A DNA stretch of 64,000 nucleotides, taken from the NCBI RefSeq assembly GCF_014202505.1, contig NZ_JACHGW010000004.1:558001-622000 (forward strand), given 5' to 3'. The notes beneath the pieces were generated by a model. The model searched no databases. It was not told the DNA's origin and was given only the letters and a program-made list of their open reading frames with translations. Shown piece by piece: positions 26,445 through 33,021 of the stretch (its first letter is position 1; each line of letters starts with the position of its first letter). Both the position numbers and the translations under genes were made by a program. Origin of the DNA: Armatimonas rosea. Its GTDB lineage: Bacteria > Armatimonadota > Armatimonadia > Armatimonadales > Armatimonadaceae.

Positions 26445-26464
26445 TTCTTAAGTGATTCTTAAGT
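26445..26464. promoter_or_regulatory. Tandem 11-bp-period operator-like repeat
   Basis: TTCTTAAGT occurs at 26445-26453 and 26456-26464, separated by GA. Direct repeats with an 11-bp period are typical binding sites of PhoB/OmpR-type response regulators (compare Pho boxes). The regulated gene is not clear. Confidence 0.35.
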
Positions 26465-26506
26465 ACTAAATTCGCAATATACGATCCTGCCCCGCCTGTG
26501 CGGTTG

Positions 26507-28273
26507 CTACTTAAACGAGGGCAGGACAATTCCACGCAGGATCACTTTCTGCGCGGCCAGGAAGACCAGCAGCGTGGGCAGTGCCGCCAGGGTGAGTGCC
26601 GCAAAGATCACGTACTGCGGTGCGCTGGACTGCAGGTTGTAGAGCGCGACCATGATGGTCCACATCTTCGGGTCCTGACAGACCACGAGGGCGAAGAGAA
26701 AGGCACCGTAGGCCCCGGTGAAGGCATTGAGCGCGATCACCGAGAAGATCGGCAGCGACAGCGGGAGCGTGATCCGAGCAAACATCGCCAGCTCCGATGC
26801 CCCATCCAGAATCCCCGCTTCGTAGAGTTCCTTGGGCAGTGAGTCAAAGAACCCCTTGAGCAGAAAGATCGAGTAGCCACTGGCGAGCCCAGGGAGGATC
26901 AGTGCCCCGAAGGTGTTGAGGAGCCCCAGGCTCTTGAGCATCAGGAAGTTAGGGATCATCGCGACCTCGGCGGGGAAGGCCATGGTCGCGAGGAGAAAGA
27001 GCAAGACCTTGTAGGCGTAGGGCAGCGGGTAGCGCGAGAGCGCGTAGGCGCAGAGCGGGTTGACTAAGAGCGCCCCCAGGATCGAGAGCACACAGAAGAC
27101 AACGGTATTGAGCAGGGTGCGCCCGCTCTGTCCCCCAGTCATGAGCTGCCGGTAGACATGGATAAAGTTGCGCCCCACAAAGTCCTGGCGCAGCTCGCTG
27201 CGGTGGGCCTTCACAAAGGCAAAGTCCGCGGCGGCCTGCGGGGGCTGGGCCGTGGTGTCACTACGGGTGGCGCGCCAGAGGTTCTCCGGTGCCTGCGCGA
27301 CCAAGGCACTCACCGGCGCGTCGGTCTTGATGAACTCCATCCAGTCGGTGAGGGAGAGGCCATCGGCGGGCGGGGCGGTGGGCAGTGGGATCTGCGGGCG
27401 CTTGCGGCGCGCCAGAAACGCCTGCCAGGCGGGTGCGGCGCTGGCCTCGACCTTGAGCATGCGGAGCGGGAACTTGGTGCGCATGAACACCTCCCAGTCC
27501 GTGTAGCTTGCTCCCACGGGTGCGGTGGTGGGCAGGGTCAGCGCGGTCCAATCCGTAACCGACGTCTTCCAGGCGGCGTTGAGGTTCTCCAGCTTGCCTT
27601 CGTAGCGGTCCTCCTTGAGAAACTTACGCCAGAGAGAGTCGCCAAAGGTCGGGATCAGGTAGTTCTTAGGGAGGCTCTTGCGGAAGGCGAACCAGTCCTT
27701 GACCTTGGGACGCTCACTCTGGGGCATCCAGGCGCGGAGGTTGGGCTTCTCGATCGGCGCGGTGATGGTCTCGAAGCGGACATTCTCCTCACGCCACGCC
27801 TTGTTGAGCGCGTCGATATCGTTGCCGTACTTTTGCTTGAGCCAGTCTCGGAAGCGCATCAGGAGCGGTGCGGGCGCGTTCTCGTGCTCCCCGAAGCCGG
27901 CGCGCAGGAGGTGCTCGGGGAGGGACTGGGCGAAGCTCTCCCAGGCAGCGAGATCGGCGGGCTCCCCTGTGGGAACCGGGGCCTCAGCGACTTTTTTGTA
28001 GTCCGCGTGGTGGGCCGCGTTGAGCTCATCGACATTGTTGGCATAGCGGTCCTCCAGGTACTTGACATAGAGCGCCGCATCGTCGCGCCAGTACGCCGGG
28101 ATCAGGCGTGCGGGGGCGTAGTCATTGAAGTCCGACTGGCTCTTGGTGGCCGTGGAGAGCATCAATAAAAACGGGTAGAGCGTGGTCACGGCCCCGAGGC
28201 TCAGCACCAGGTAGAGCACTGCCAGCCCCAGCCGCACCTTCCACGAGCGCCTCCCGATCCGTGAGATATGCAT
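26507..28273 (-). CDS. ABC sugar transporter permease with large repeat insert
   Basis: The C-terminal 220 residues form a MalG/CUT1-type permease. Membrane helices begin at TLLNTVVFCVLSILGALLVNPL, and the coupling motif EAGILDGASELAMFARITLPLSLPI contains the EAA loop. The first helix is at 13-40 (LGLAVLYLVLSLGAVTTLYPF), as usual, but between the first and second helices lies about 310 extra residues. The total is 588 aa against the usual 280. The insert, probably extracytoplasmic, holds four imperfect repeats (about 64-119, 137-202, 212-269, 281-330) with a W-x-x-[FY]-L-x-x-x-Y...LN-x-A-W...DW-x-x-F...LP pattern. The ATG directly follows the stop of the upstream gene. No partner permease, binding protein or ATPase is adjacent. 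Confidence 0.85.
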   Translation of the reverse strand: MHISRIGRRSWKVRLGLAVLYLVLSLGAVTTLYPFLLMLSTATKSQSDFNDYAPARLIPAYWRDDAALYVKYLEDRYANNVDELNAAHHADYKKVAEAPVPTGEPADLAAWESFAQSLPEHLLRAGFGEHENAPAPLLMRFRDWLKQKYGNDIDALNKAWREENVRFETITAPIEKPNLRAWMPQSERPKVKDWFAFRKSLPKNYLIPTFGDSLWRKFLKEDRYEGKLENLNAAWKTSVTDWTALTLPTTAPVGASYTDWEVFMRTKFPLRMLKVEASAAPAWQAFLARRKRPQIPLPTAPPADGLSLTDWMEFIKTDAPVSALVAQAPENLWRATRSDTTAQPPQAAADFAFVKAHRSELRQDFVGRNFIHVYRQLMTGGQSGRTLLNTVVFCVLSILGALLVNPLCAYALSRYPLPYAYKVLLFLLATMAFPAEVAMIPNFLMLKSLGLLNTFGALILPGLASGYSIFLLKGFFDSLPKELYEAGILDGASELAMFARITLPLSLPIFSVIALNAFTGAYGAFLFALVVCQDPKMWTIMVALYNLQSSAPQYVIFAALTLAALPTLLVFLAAQKVILRGIVLPSFK

Positions 28274-28669
28274 CTACTTGCGGCTTGCCAGGAACGCTTC
28301 CTCTTTGGCGGCCAGCTCCTCGGGGGTGATGCGCTTTGCCTCGCCCGGAGCCAGGTCCGCGACCGCCACGAGGATCGCGTAGTTGAGGGCGAACTTCTTC
28401 TCCGCGCCGGTTAGGCGGTTGCGGGCTTCCTCAGAGAGGCCATCGAGCCACTTGGCCTTCATGCTCTTCTCATTCTCTTCATGGCGCTTGCGGAGCTCGG
28501 TGGTCATGGTGTCTCGGTCCACTAGGATCGAGGCTTCATCGCCGTAGACCTTGAGGATCGTGCCACTGAGGCCCCCGTAGTGGGGGTAGTAGAGTCCGCT
28601 CTTGATATCGGCGGGGGTCTGCTCGCGCTTGGCGACAGTCACGGTGTCACCGGAAGAAATCTTGCTCAT
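28274..28669 (-). CDS. Hypothetical protein with SH3/KOW-like start (131 aa)
   Basis: The N-terminal 50 residues (SGDTVTVAKRE, YYPHYGGLSGTILKVYGDEASILVD) resemble a small SH3-like or KOW/L21e-type barrel. A charged helical second half (TTELRKRHEENEKSMKAKWLDGLSEEARNRL) follows. No family is confidently assigned. It directly precedes the permease (stop TAG then ATG) and is probably co-transcribed with it. A TAAAAT box six nt before the ATG indicates leaderless transcription, divergent from the small gene at 28706 with only 36 bp between the two starts. Confidence 0.65.
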   Translation of the reverse strand: MSKISSGDTVTVAKREQTPADIKSGLYYPHYGGLSGTILKVYGDEASILVDRDTMTTELRKRHEENEKSMKAKWLDGLSEEARNRLTGAEKKFALNYAILVAVADLAPGEAKRITPEELAAKEEAFLASRK

Positions 28670-28675
28670 GCCGGT

Positions 28676-28681
28676 ATTTTA
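28676..28681 (-). promoter_or_regulatory. -10 box of the gene at 28669 (leaderless)
   Basis: TAAAAT on the minus strand lies six nt before the ATG; it is part of a compact divergent promoter with 28694-28699. Confidence 0.6.
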
Positions 28682-28693
28682 CCGTGCTAGCGG

Positions 28694-28699
28694 TACAAT
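28694..28699 (+). promoter_or_regulatory. -10 box of the gene at 28706 (leaderless)
   Basis: TACAAT lies six nt before the GTG at 28706. Both divergent genes are thus served by -10 boxes only 12 bp apart. Confidence 0.6.
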
Positions 28700-28705
28700 A
28701 GCACC

Positions 28706-28909
28706 GTGACTCCCTACGAAAACCTGCGCATTGTGGTCTGGGTCTTCGGCGTCCCCACGATAATCGCACTGACGGTCCGGGCGATCCGTAAGGTGCACGC
28801 CATCCGCAAGCGCCACGAGGAGCTCTTGGCGGAGGCGGAGCGCAACCCCCAAAACCCCCACCAGGCCCTCGCCGAGCTCTATGCCGAGCCGCGGAAGCAA
28901 AAGCGCTAG
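28706..28909 (+). CDS. Small membrane protein (67 aa)
   Basis: The GTG start at 28706 follows a TACAAT box by six nt. The product has one transmembrane helix near residues 6-24 (LRIVVWVFGVPTIIALTVRAI) and a short charged cytoplasmic tail (KRHEELLAEAERNPQNPHQALAELYAEP). No family is recognised. The stop codon overlaps the stop of the convergent fucosidase gene. The gene is easily missed by length filters, but the promoter spacing and absence of overlapping alternatives support it. Confidence 0.6.
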   Translation: MTPYENLRIVVWVFGVPTIIALTVRAIRKVHAIRKRHEELLAEAERNPQNPHQALAELYAEPRKQKR

Positions 28910-30222
28910 CGAATCCGCACATCCCCCGGCCGCTTTACCTCCCCCGGCTCGCTTAGGCTCGCCACCCCCTCCGGCTTCGCGAAGGGGGTTGTGGGCAGCG
29001 GGTGGTCGAACTCTAGCTTGATCACGGGGACGGTGGCGCTGAGCTCGTTGGTGGGCAGGCCGGTGAGCCGCAGGTAGCCCTCGTGCTCGACATGGTCGCT
29101 CGGGGCCAGCTCCAGCGAGAAGCTGACGGGCTTGCCGGTATTGAGCAGGGTCGCGCGTGTAGGAGTAAGCGTGAGAGGTTTGAGCTTGAGGGCGCTCCCC
29201 ACCAAGTCCGTATGGCAGACCACGTAGAGCGTGTTGTTCTTGCGGGTCAGCAAGATGCTCTTATTGGCAGAGAGCTCGGTGCAAGGAGTGGTGCCATCGA
29301 AGGCCTCGCGGACCGTGTGGTACCACTTGCCCAAGCGCCTCACAATTCCCGCTGACTCCGTGGGGATGGTCCCATCGCCCTTGGGCCCGACATTGAGCAG
29401 GTAGTTGGCATCGCGCGCCCGGAACTTGGCGATCGAGCGCATCAGGTGGCGGTCGGTGTAGTAGTCCTCGCCCTTGCGCCAGCTCCAGCTCTCCATCCCC
29501 ACGGACTGACAGGCCTCCACCCGCCGGGCGAAGTCCACCTTGCTCTCGTAGTCCCGCTCCGGTGTGCCAAAGTCGCCGTCGTCGTAGCCCCGGTCGTTGA
29601 TCACGGCCTTGGGCTGGAGCTGACGGATCAAGGCGTTGATGCTCGGGTCGCGGTGGAGATCGACATTCATGTCCCACCAGAAGCCGTGAAGCTCGCCGTA
29701 CTGGGTGCAGAGCTCGCGCACCTGGCCGCGCACAAACTCGGTGTAGGCGAGCAGATCGGGGCTGTCTTCCGGCTGTGCCGGGATTTCGTGGTGCCGCCCC
29801 TGATTCGGATAGTTCGGGTGGTGCCAGTCCGCGATGGAGTAGTAGAGGCAGAGCGGGAAGCGGCGCTTGTGGCAGGCATCGGCAAGCTGGCGGACGATAT
29901 CTTTCCCGTAGGGCGTGTTCATCGTGTTGTAGCGCGTCAGCTTGGTGTCCCAGAGGCAGAAGCCATCGTGGTGCTTGGTCGTAACGCAGAGATACTCCAT
30001 GCCCGCCTCCTGCGCCAGATCCAGCCAAGCCTCGGGGTTGAACTTGACCGGGTTCCACTGGGCTTGGAGCTTCTGGTACTCACTGCGCGGCACCCGCCGC
30101 CGCCACTGCTCTTGCTCGTGCCAGCCGTGGAGCGAGTAGAGCCCCCAGTGGACAAACATCCCGTAGCGGTGGGCAAACCACCAGTCGCGGCCATCGCCGA
30201 ATCGTGGAACCAAGCTATTCAT
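28906..30222 (-). CDS. Alpha-L-fucosidase, glycoside hydrolase family 29
   Basis: The 438-aa protein matches GH29 retaining alpha-L-fucosidases. FGMFVHWG-type motif RYGMFVHWGLYS lies near residue 20. The region AGMEYLCVTTKHHDGFCLWD is conserved, and the catalytic nucleophile is Asp184 in GFWWDMN. It removes fucose from glycans. There is no signal peptide, so it acts in the cytoplasm or relies on another export route. The last 30 residues are encoded in part by a GC-rich palindromic repeat (28964-28989), which suggests the 3' end was extended by repeat insertion. The ATG at 30222 follows a CATACT box by six nt. It lies just downstream of the DAHP synthase gene. Confidence 0.9.
   Translation of the reverse strand: MNSLVPRFGDGRDWWFAHRYGMFVHWGLYSLHGWHEQEQWRRRVPRSEYQKLQAQWNPVKFNPEAWLDLAQEAGMEYLCVTTKHHDGFCLWDTKLTRYNTMNTPYGKDIVRQLADACHKRRFPLCLYYSIADWHHPNYPNQGRHHEIPAQPEDSPDLLAYTEFVRGQVRELCTQYGELHGFWWDMNVDLHRDPSINALIRQLQPKAVINDRGYDDGDFGTPERDYESKVDFARRVEACQSVGMESWSWRKGEDYYTDRHLMRSIAKFRARDANYLLNVGPKGDGTIPTESAGIVRRLGKWYHTVREAFDGTTPCTELSANKSILLTRKNNTLYVVCHTDLVGSALKLKPLTLTPTRATLLNTGKPVSFSLELAPSDHVEHEGYLRLTGLPTNELSATVPVIKLEFDHPLPTTPFAKPEGVASLSEPGEVKRPGDVRIR
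28964..28989. repeat. 26-bp dispersed palindromic repeat, copy 1
   Basis: ACCCCCT and AGGGGGT flank a 12-nt centre. The 26-bp unit differs at a single base from 42627-42652. This copy lies inside the C-terminal codons of the fucosidase gene. Confidence 0.65.
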
Positions 30223-30228
30223 GCCCCT

Positions 30229-30234
30229 AGTATG
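30229..30234 (-). promoter_or_regulatory. -10-like box of the fucosidase gene
   Basis: CATACT on the minus strand lies six nt before the ATG at 30222, in the 13-nt gap after the DAHP synthase stop. Confidence 0.45.
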
Positions 30235-30235
30235 C

Positions 30236-31279
30236 CTAAAACATCGCGTGGAGGCGAGCGAGCAGCGCCTCGGTCTCGTCCCAGCCCAGGCAGGCATCGG
30301 TGACCGACTTGCCGTAGACCATCTCCTTGCTGATGCTCTGCTTGCCCCCTACTAAGTTGCTCTCGATCATCACACCCAGAAGGGACTTGTCCCCCTCCAG
30401 GCGCTGGCGCCCGATCTTCTCGGCGACAAAGGGCTGGCGCTCAGGGTCGTAGCCGGAGTTGGCGTGGCTGGCATCGACCACGATTCCGGGGGGGAGCCCG
30501 GCTTTATCGAGGCAGGCCACGGCGCGGGCGACACTCACCCGGTCGTAGTTGGGCTGGCTCTTCTTGCCACCGCGGAGCACCAGGCACACATCGGGGTTGC
30601 CGGGGGTGCGCACCACGCAGCAGCGACCATCCTCATCGAAGCCGAGGTAGGAGTGCTTGCTCTGCGCCGACTGCATCGCATCCAGCGCGATCTGCAGCTC
30701 GCCATCGGTGCCGTTCTTGAAGCCCACGGGCATGGGCATCCCGCTGGCCATCGCCCGGTGCGGCTGGCTCTCGGTGGTGCGAGCGCCGATCGAGCCAAAG
30801 GAGATTAAGTCGGCGAAGTAGTCCGGGGTCGCGGTATCGAGCAGCTCGGTGGCGACGGGCAGGCCCAGCTCGGTGATCTCGACTAGAAGCTTGCGGGCGC
30901 GGCGCAGCCCCTCGGACATGTCGTAGGTGCCATCGAGGTGCGGGTCGTTGATCAGGCCGCGCCACCCGACTGTCGTGCGGGGCTTCTCAAAGTAGGTGCG
31001 CATCAGGATCACCAGCTTGTCGGAGTACTGCGCGGCCAGCGGCGCGAGGCGGCGGGCGTAGTCCAGCGCGGCCTCGGGGTCGTGGATGGAGCAAGGGCCG
31101 GTGACCACCAAGAAGCGGGAGTCCTGGCGGTTAAGGAGACGCTGGATGGCCACACGGCCCTGGGCGACAGTCTGGTACGAGGCGGCACTGACCGGAAACT
31201 CCTCCCGCAGCACGGCGGGGGCAGGCAGCACGGTGCGGGTCACGGCGCTCTCATCTCGTTTATCGGCGATCTTGTCCAT
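30236..31279 (-). CDS. aroG: 3-deoxy-7-phosphoheptulonate (DAHP) synthase, type I
   Basis: The 347-aa enzyme condenses phosphoenolpyruvate and erythrose 4-phosphate, the first step of aromatic amino acid synthesis. It matches the AroF/AroG/AroH type in length and motifs. VTGPCSIHDP lies near 59-68, RTYFEKPRTTVGWRGLINDP is the PEP/metal region, and the C-terminal part has IVVDASHANSG and the substrate motif GVMIESNLVGGKQ. The N-terminal extension used for feedback inhibition in E. coli enzymes is present. Upstream lies an aromatic leader peptide and terminator (31303-31434), so expression is likely attenuated by aromatic tRNA charging. No other aro genes are adjacent. Confidence 0.93.
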   Translation of the reverse strand: MDKIADKRDESAVTRTVLPAPAVLREEFPVSAASYQTVAQGRVAIQRLLNRQDSRFLVVTGPCSIHDPEAALDYARRLAPLAAQYSDKLVILMRTYFEKPRTTVGWRGLINDPHLDGTYDMSEGLRRARKLLVEITELGLPVATELLDTATPDYFADLISFGSIGARTTESQPHRAMASGMPMPVGFKNGTDGELQIALDAMQSAQSKHSYLGFDEDGRCCVVRTPGNPDVCLVLRGGKKSQPNYDRVSVARAVACLDKAGLPPGIVVDASHANSGYDPERQPFVAEKIGRQRLEGDKSLLGVMIESNLVGGKQSISKEMVYGKSVTDACLGWDETEALLARLHAMF

Positions 31280-31302
31280 AGGTTTGCTTTGCTCTTTCCC
31301 AA

Positions 31303-31337
31303 GAAAAAAGCCCGCCCCGGTTCTCCGGGGCGGGCTT
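31303..31337 (-). terminator. Attenuator terminator before DAHP synthase gene
   Basis: On the minus strand a 13-bp stem (AAGCCCGCCCCGG with its complement, AGAA loop) is followed by TTTTTTC. It sits between the aromatic leader peptide (stop at 31360) and the DAHP synthase start (31279), so it can decide whether the gene is transcribed. Confidence 0.85.
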
Positions 31338-31359
31338 GGTGTGGGTGTCTTGGCAGACG

Positions 31360-31434
31360 CTACACAACGGCTCCGTCCCGGTTCGGGAAGAAGTAAAAGC
31401 TAAAATACCAGTAGCCGTTGGTGGGGTGTGCCAT
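31360..31434 (-). CDS. Aromatic leader peptide (24 aa) of the DAHP synthase attenuator
   Basis: A 25-codon frame begins at ATG 31434 and ends at TAG 31360. Codons 8-16 read YWYFSFYFF, eight aromatic residues out of nine, covering Tyr, Trp and Phe. Downstream lies a strong terminator and then the DAHP synthase gene, the layout of amino-acid-controlled attenuation. The codon 6-8 region (AACGGCT) can pair with AGCCGTT in codons 21-23, so a stalled ribosome would alter folding. A -10-like TATGAT (31451-31456) or TACAGT (31446-31451) is near the start. The peptide itself has no other expected function. Confidence 0.85.
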   Translation of the reverse strand: MAHPTNGYWYFSFYFFPNRDGAVV

Positions 31435-31450
31435 AACTAAAATCCACTGT

Positions 31451-31456
31451 ATCATA
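31451..31456 (-). promoter_or_regulatory. Possible -10 box of the attenuated operon
   Basis: TATGAT on the minus strand lies 16 nt before the leader peptide ATG; the overlapping TACAGT (31446-31451) is an alternative that would start transcription almost at the ATG. No convincing -35 box is seen. Confidence 0.4.
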
Positions 31457-31557
31457 AGCACACAGACTTTGCACCACACTGTTGTGGCACCTCGCCTGCT
31501 TGACACCATGGCAGAGAGGAACTATTACAATATGCCCATCGTCTAATGGAGAGAACC

Positions 31558-33021
31558 ATGTCCCTATCTGAGATCCAACCCCGGCGCACCGCGCACACGC
31601 TCTTTGTGGACTTTGTCGGCTACTCCCGGCTCTCCGCCGACTCGCAGGCGGCGGTCCAGGTCGCGCTCCAGAACCTGGTCTACAACCTCCCCGCCTTTAT
31701 CGCGGCCCGCAACGACGGCCAGCTGATGGTGCGCAAGACCGGCGATGGGATGGCGATTGTCTTCTTTCAGGATGTTGAGTTCCCTCTGGCCGCCGCGGTG
31801 GCGCTGGACGAGGTCCTCAAGCACCAAGCGACCAGCCTGCGGGACCAGGTGGGCGCAAACTTTCGGCTCCGTATGGGAGTCCACTCCGGCCCAGTCGTGA
31901 TTGTCGATGAAGACGGCGATGGGATCATGGATGTTGCGGGCGAGGGAATCAACACGGCCCAGCGGGTGATGGACTGTGGCGACCAAGGGCATATCCTGGT
32001 CTCTGGCCCGGTCTTCAATCTCGTAGAGGAGAAGCCGCACTGGAAGAGCCTCCTCCATGATCTGGGAATCGTGCGGGTGAAGCACGACGAGCTTGTCCAC
32101 CTCTACAGCCTCCACGGGATCCGCCCCGATGGTACGACAATCGGCTACGAGGCCCTGCCCCGCAAGGTCTACGAGAGCCGGGAGCGTGCTCGGGAGCAGG
32201 CAGAGCAAGAGGCAGCGCGCACCCAAGAGGAGAACCGGAGCACGGTCACGGGCTATGCCCTCCGCGCCGCCCTGCTCCTGGGAGCCCTCGTGCTCCTGGG
32301 CTCACTGCTCTTTATGGTCTGGCGCCACAGCACGCTGGACTCCAAAGAGGTCCAGCATGTCGCCGATGTCATTCGCAAGAACAAAGAAGAGAAAGAACGC
32401 AAGAACCAGCCGCCTACCCCTGAGCCCAAGCCCATCGTGGTCGCCACCCCCACCCCCGGACCGGCGAGCACAAGCCCCGAGACAAGCGCAATGGTCGAGG
32501 CGGATGTCCCGAGTATTGTCGGCCTGCCCCGCGCCGATGCGGAGAAAGCTCTCGCGGCTGTCAAGCTGACCCTGGCCCTCTCGGAGAAGAGCCCGGAGGT
32601 GCAGAACCCCACGGTCGCGCCGGGGACGGTCCTGAGCCAGTTCCCGATCCCAGGTAAGCAGTTTGTGCGCGGGGGGACGGTCTACGTGAGCCTCGCCGTA
32701 GGCGGCCAGGTAGCGCCGACTCCCGCCCCCGCCGGGGAGCAGAGTGCCTTCACCGGAGTTCTGGTGGATGCCCGTAGCTTTCCCCAGCTCGCCAATAGCG
32801 CCTCGATCGGGCTGTTTGGCCCCAACGATGTCGCGCTCTACACCAGCTCCGGCGCTACCAACGACGAGCTCCAGGCGGTCCAGGCCGTGGGGATCAATCC
32901 CCTTCGGATCACCGCCCAGCAAGCCGGCGCTCAGGGAGTGGGCCTCGCGGCGGAGGATGTGGAGAAGCTCCGCACCCTCCCCGATTCCGTCCGCGCTAAG
33001 ACGGTCGTTCTGCGCCCGTAG
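31558..33021 (+). CDS. Class III cyclase-domain membrane protein with PASTA domain
   Basis: The 487-aa protein has an N-terminal adenylate/guanylate cyclase catalytic domain (FVDFVGYSRLSADSQ, RKTGDGMAIVFF, RMGVHSGPV, residues about 12-190). A transmembrane helix follows near 230-250 (ALLLGALVLLGSLLFMVW), then a Pro/Thr-rich linker, a PASTA domain (VPSIVGLPRADAEKALAA, near 320-385) and a C-terminal unknown domain. PASTA domains bind peptidoglycan fragments, so the protein may link wall state to cyclic nucleotide signalling; this is inference. The ATG at 31558 follows GGAGAGA by three nt and is preferred over an ATG 12 nt upstream. TTGACA at 31500-31505 and TATTAC at 31524 could be the promoter. 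Its end overlaps the convergent efflux gene by 26 nt. Confidence 0.85.
   Translation: MSLSEIQPRRTAHTLFVDFVGYSRLSADSQAAVQVALQNLVYNLPAFIAARNDGQLMVRKTGDGMAIVFFQDVEFPLAAAVALDEVLKHQATSLRDQVGANFRLRMGVHSGPVVIVDEDGDGIMDVAGEGINTAQRVMDCGDQGHILVSGPVFNLVEEKPHWKSLLHDLGIVRVKHDELVHLYSLHGIRPDGTTIGYEALPRKVYESRERAREQAEQEAARTQEENRSTVTGYALRAALLLGALVLLGSLLFMVWRHSTLDSKEVQHVADVIRKNKEEKERKNQPPTPEPKPIVVATPTPGPASTSPETSAMVEADVPSIVGLPRADAEKALAAVKLTLALSEKSPEVQNPTVAPGTVLSQFPIPGKQFVRGGTVYVSLAVGGQVAPTPAPAGEQSAFTGVLVDARSFPQLANSASIGLFGPNDVALYTSSGATNDELQAVQAVGINPLRITAQQAGAQGVGLAAEDVEKLRTLPDSVRAKTVVLRP

Larger units (their letters stand above)
26184..26506. other. 323-bp region without a called gene
   Basis: This is the longest stretch here without a called protein. 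It holds the promoter of the minus gene at 26183 and a minus-strand terminator (26304-26336). It also has a 9-bp direct repeat with 11-bp period (26445-26464) and a possible hairpin TCACG/CGTGA near 26356-26383. The base composition around 26400-26480 is unusually AT-rich. Short minus frames here lack family matches and start signals. A small untranslated minus-strand transcript ending at the terminator is possible. Confidence 0.4.
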
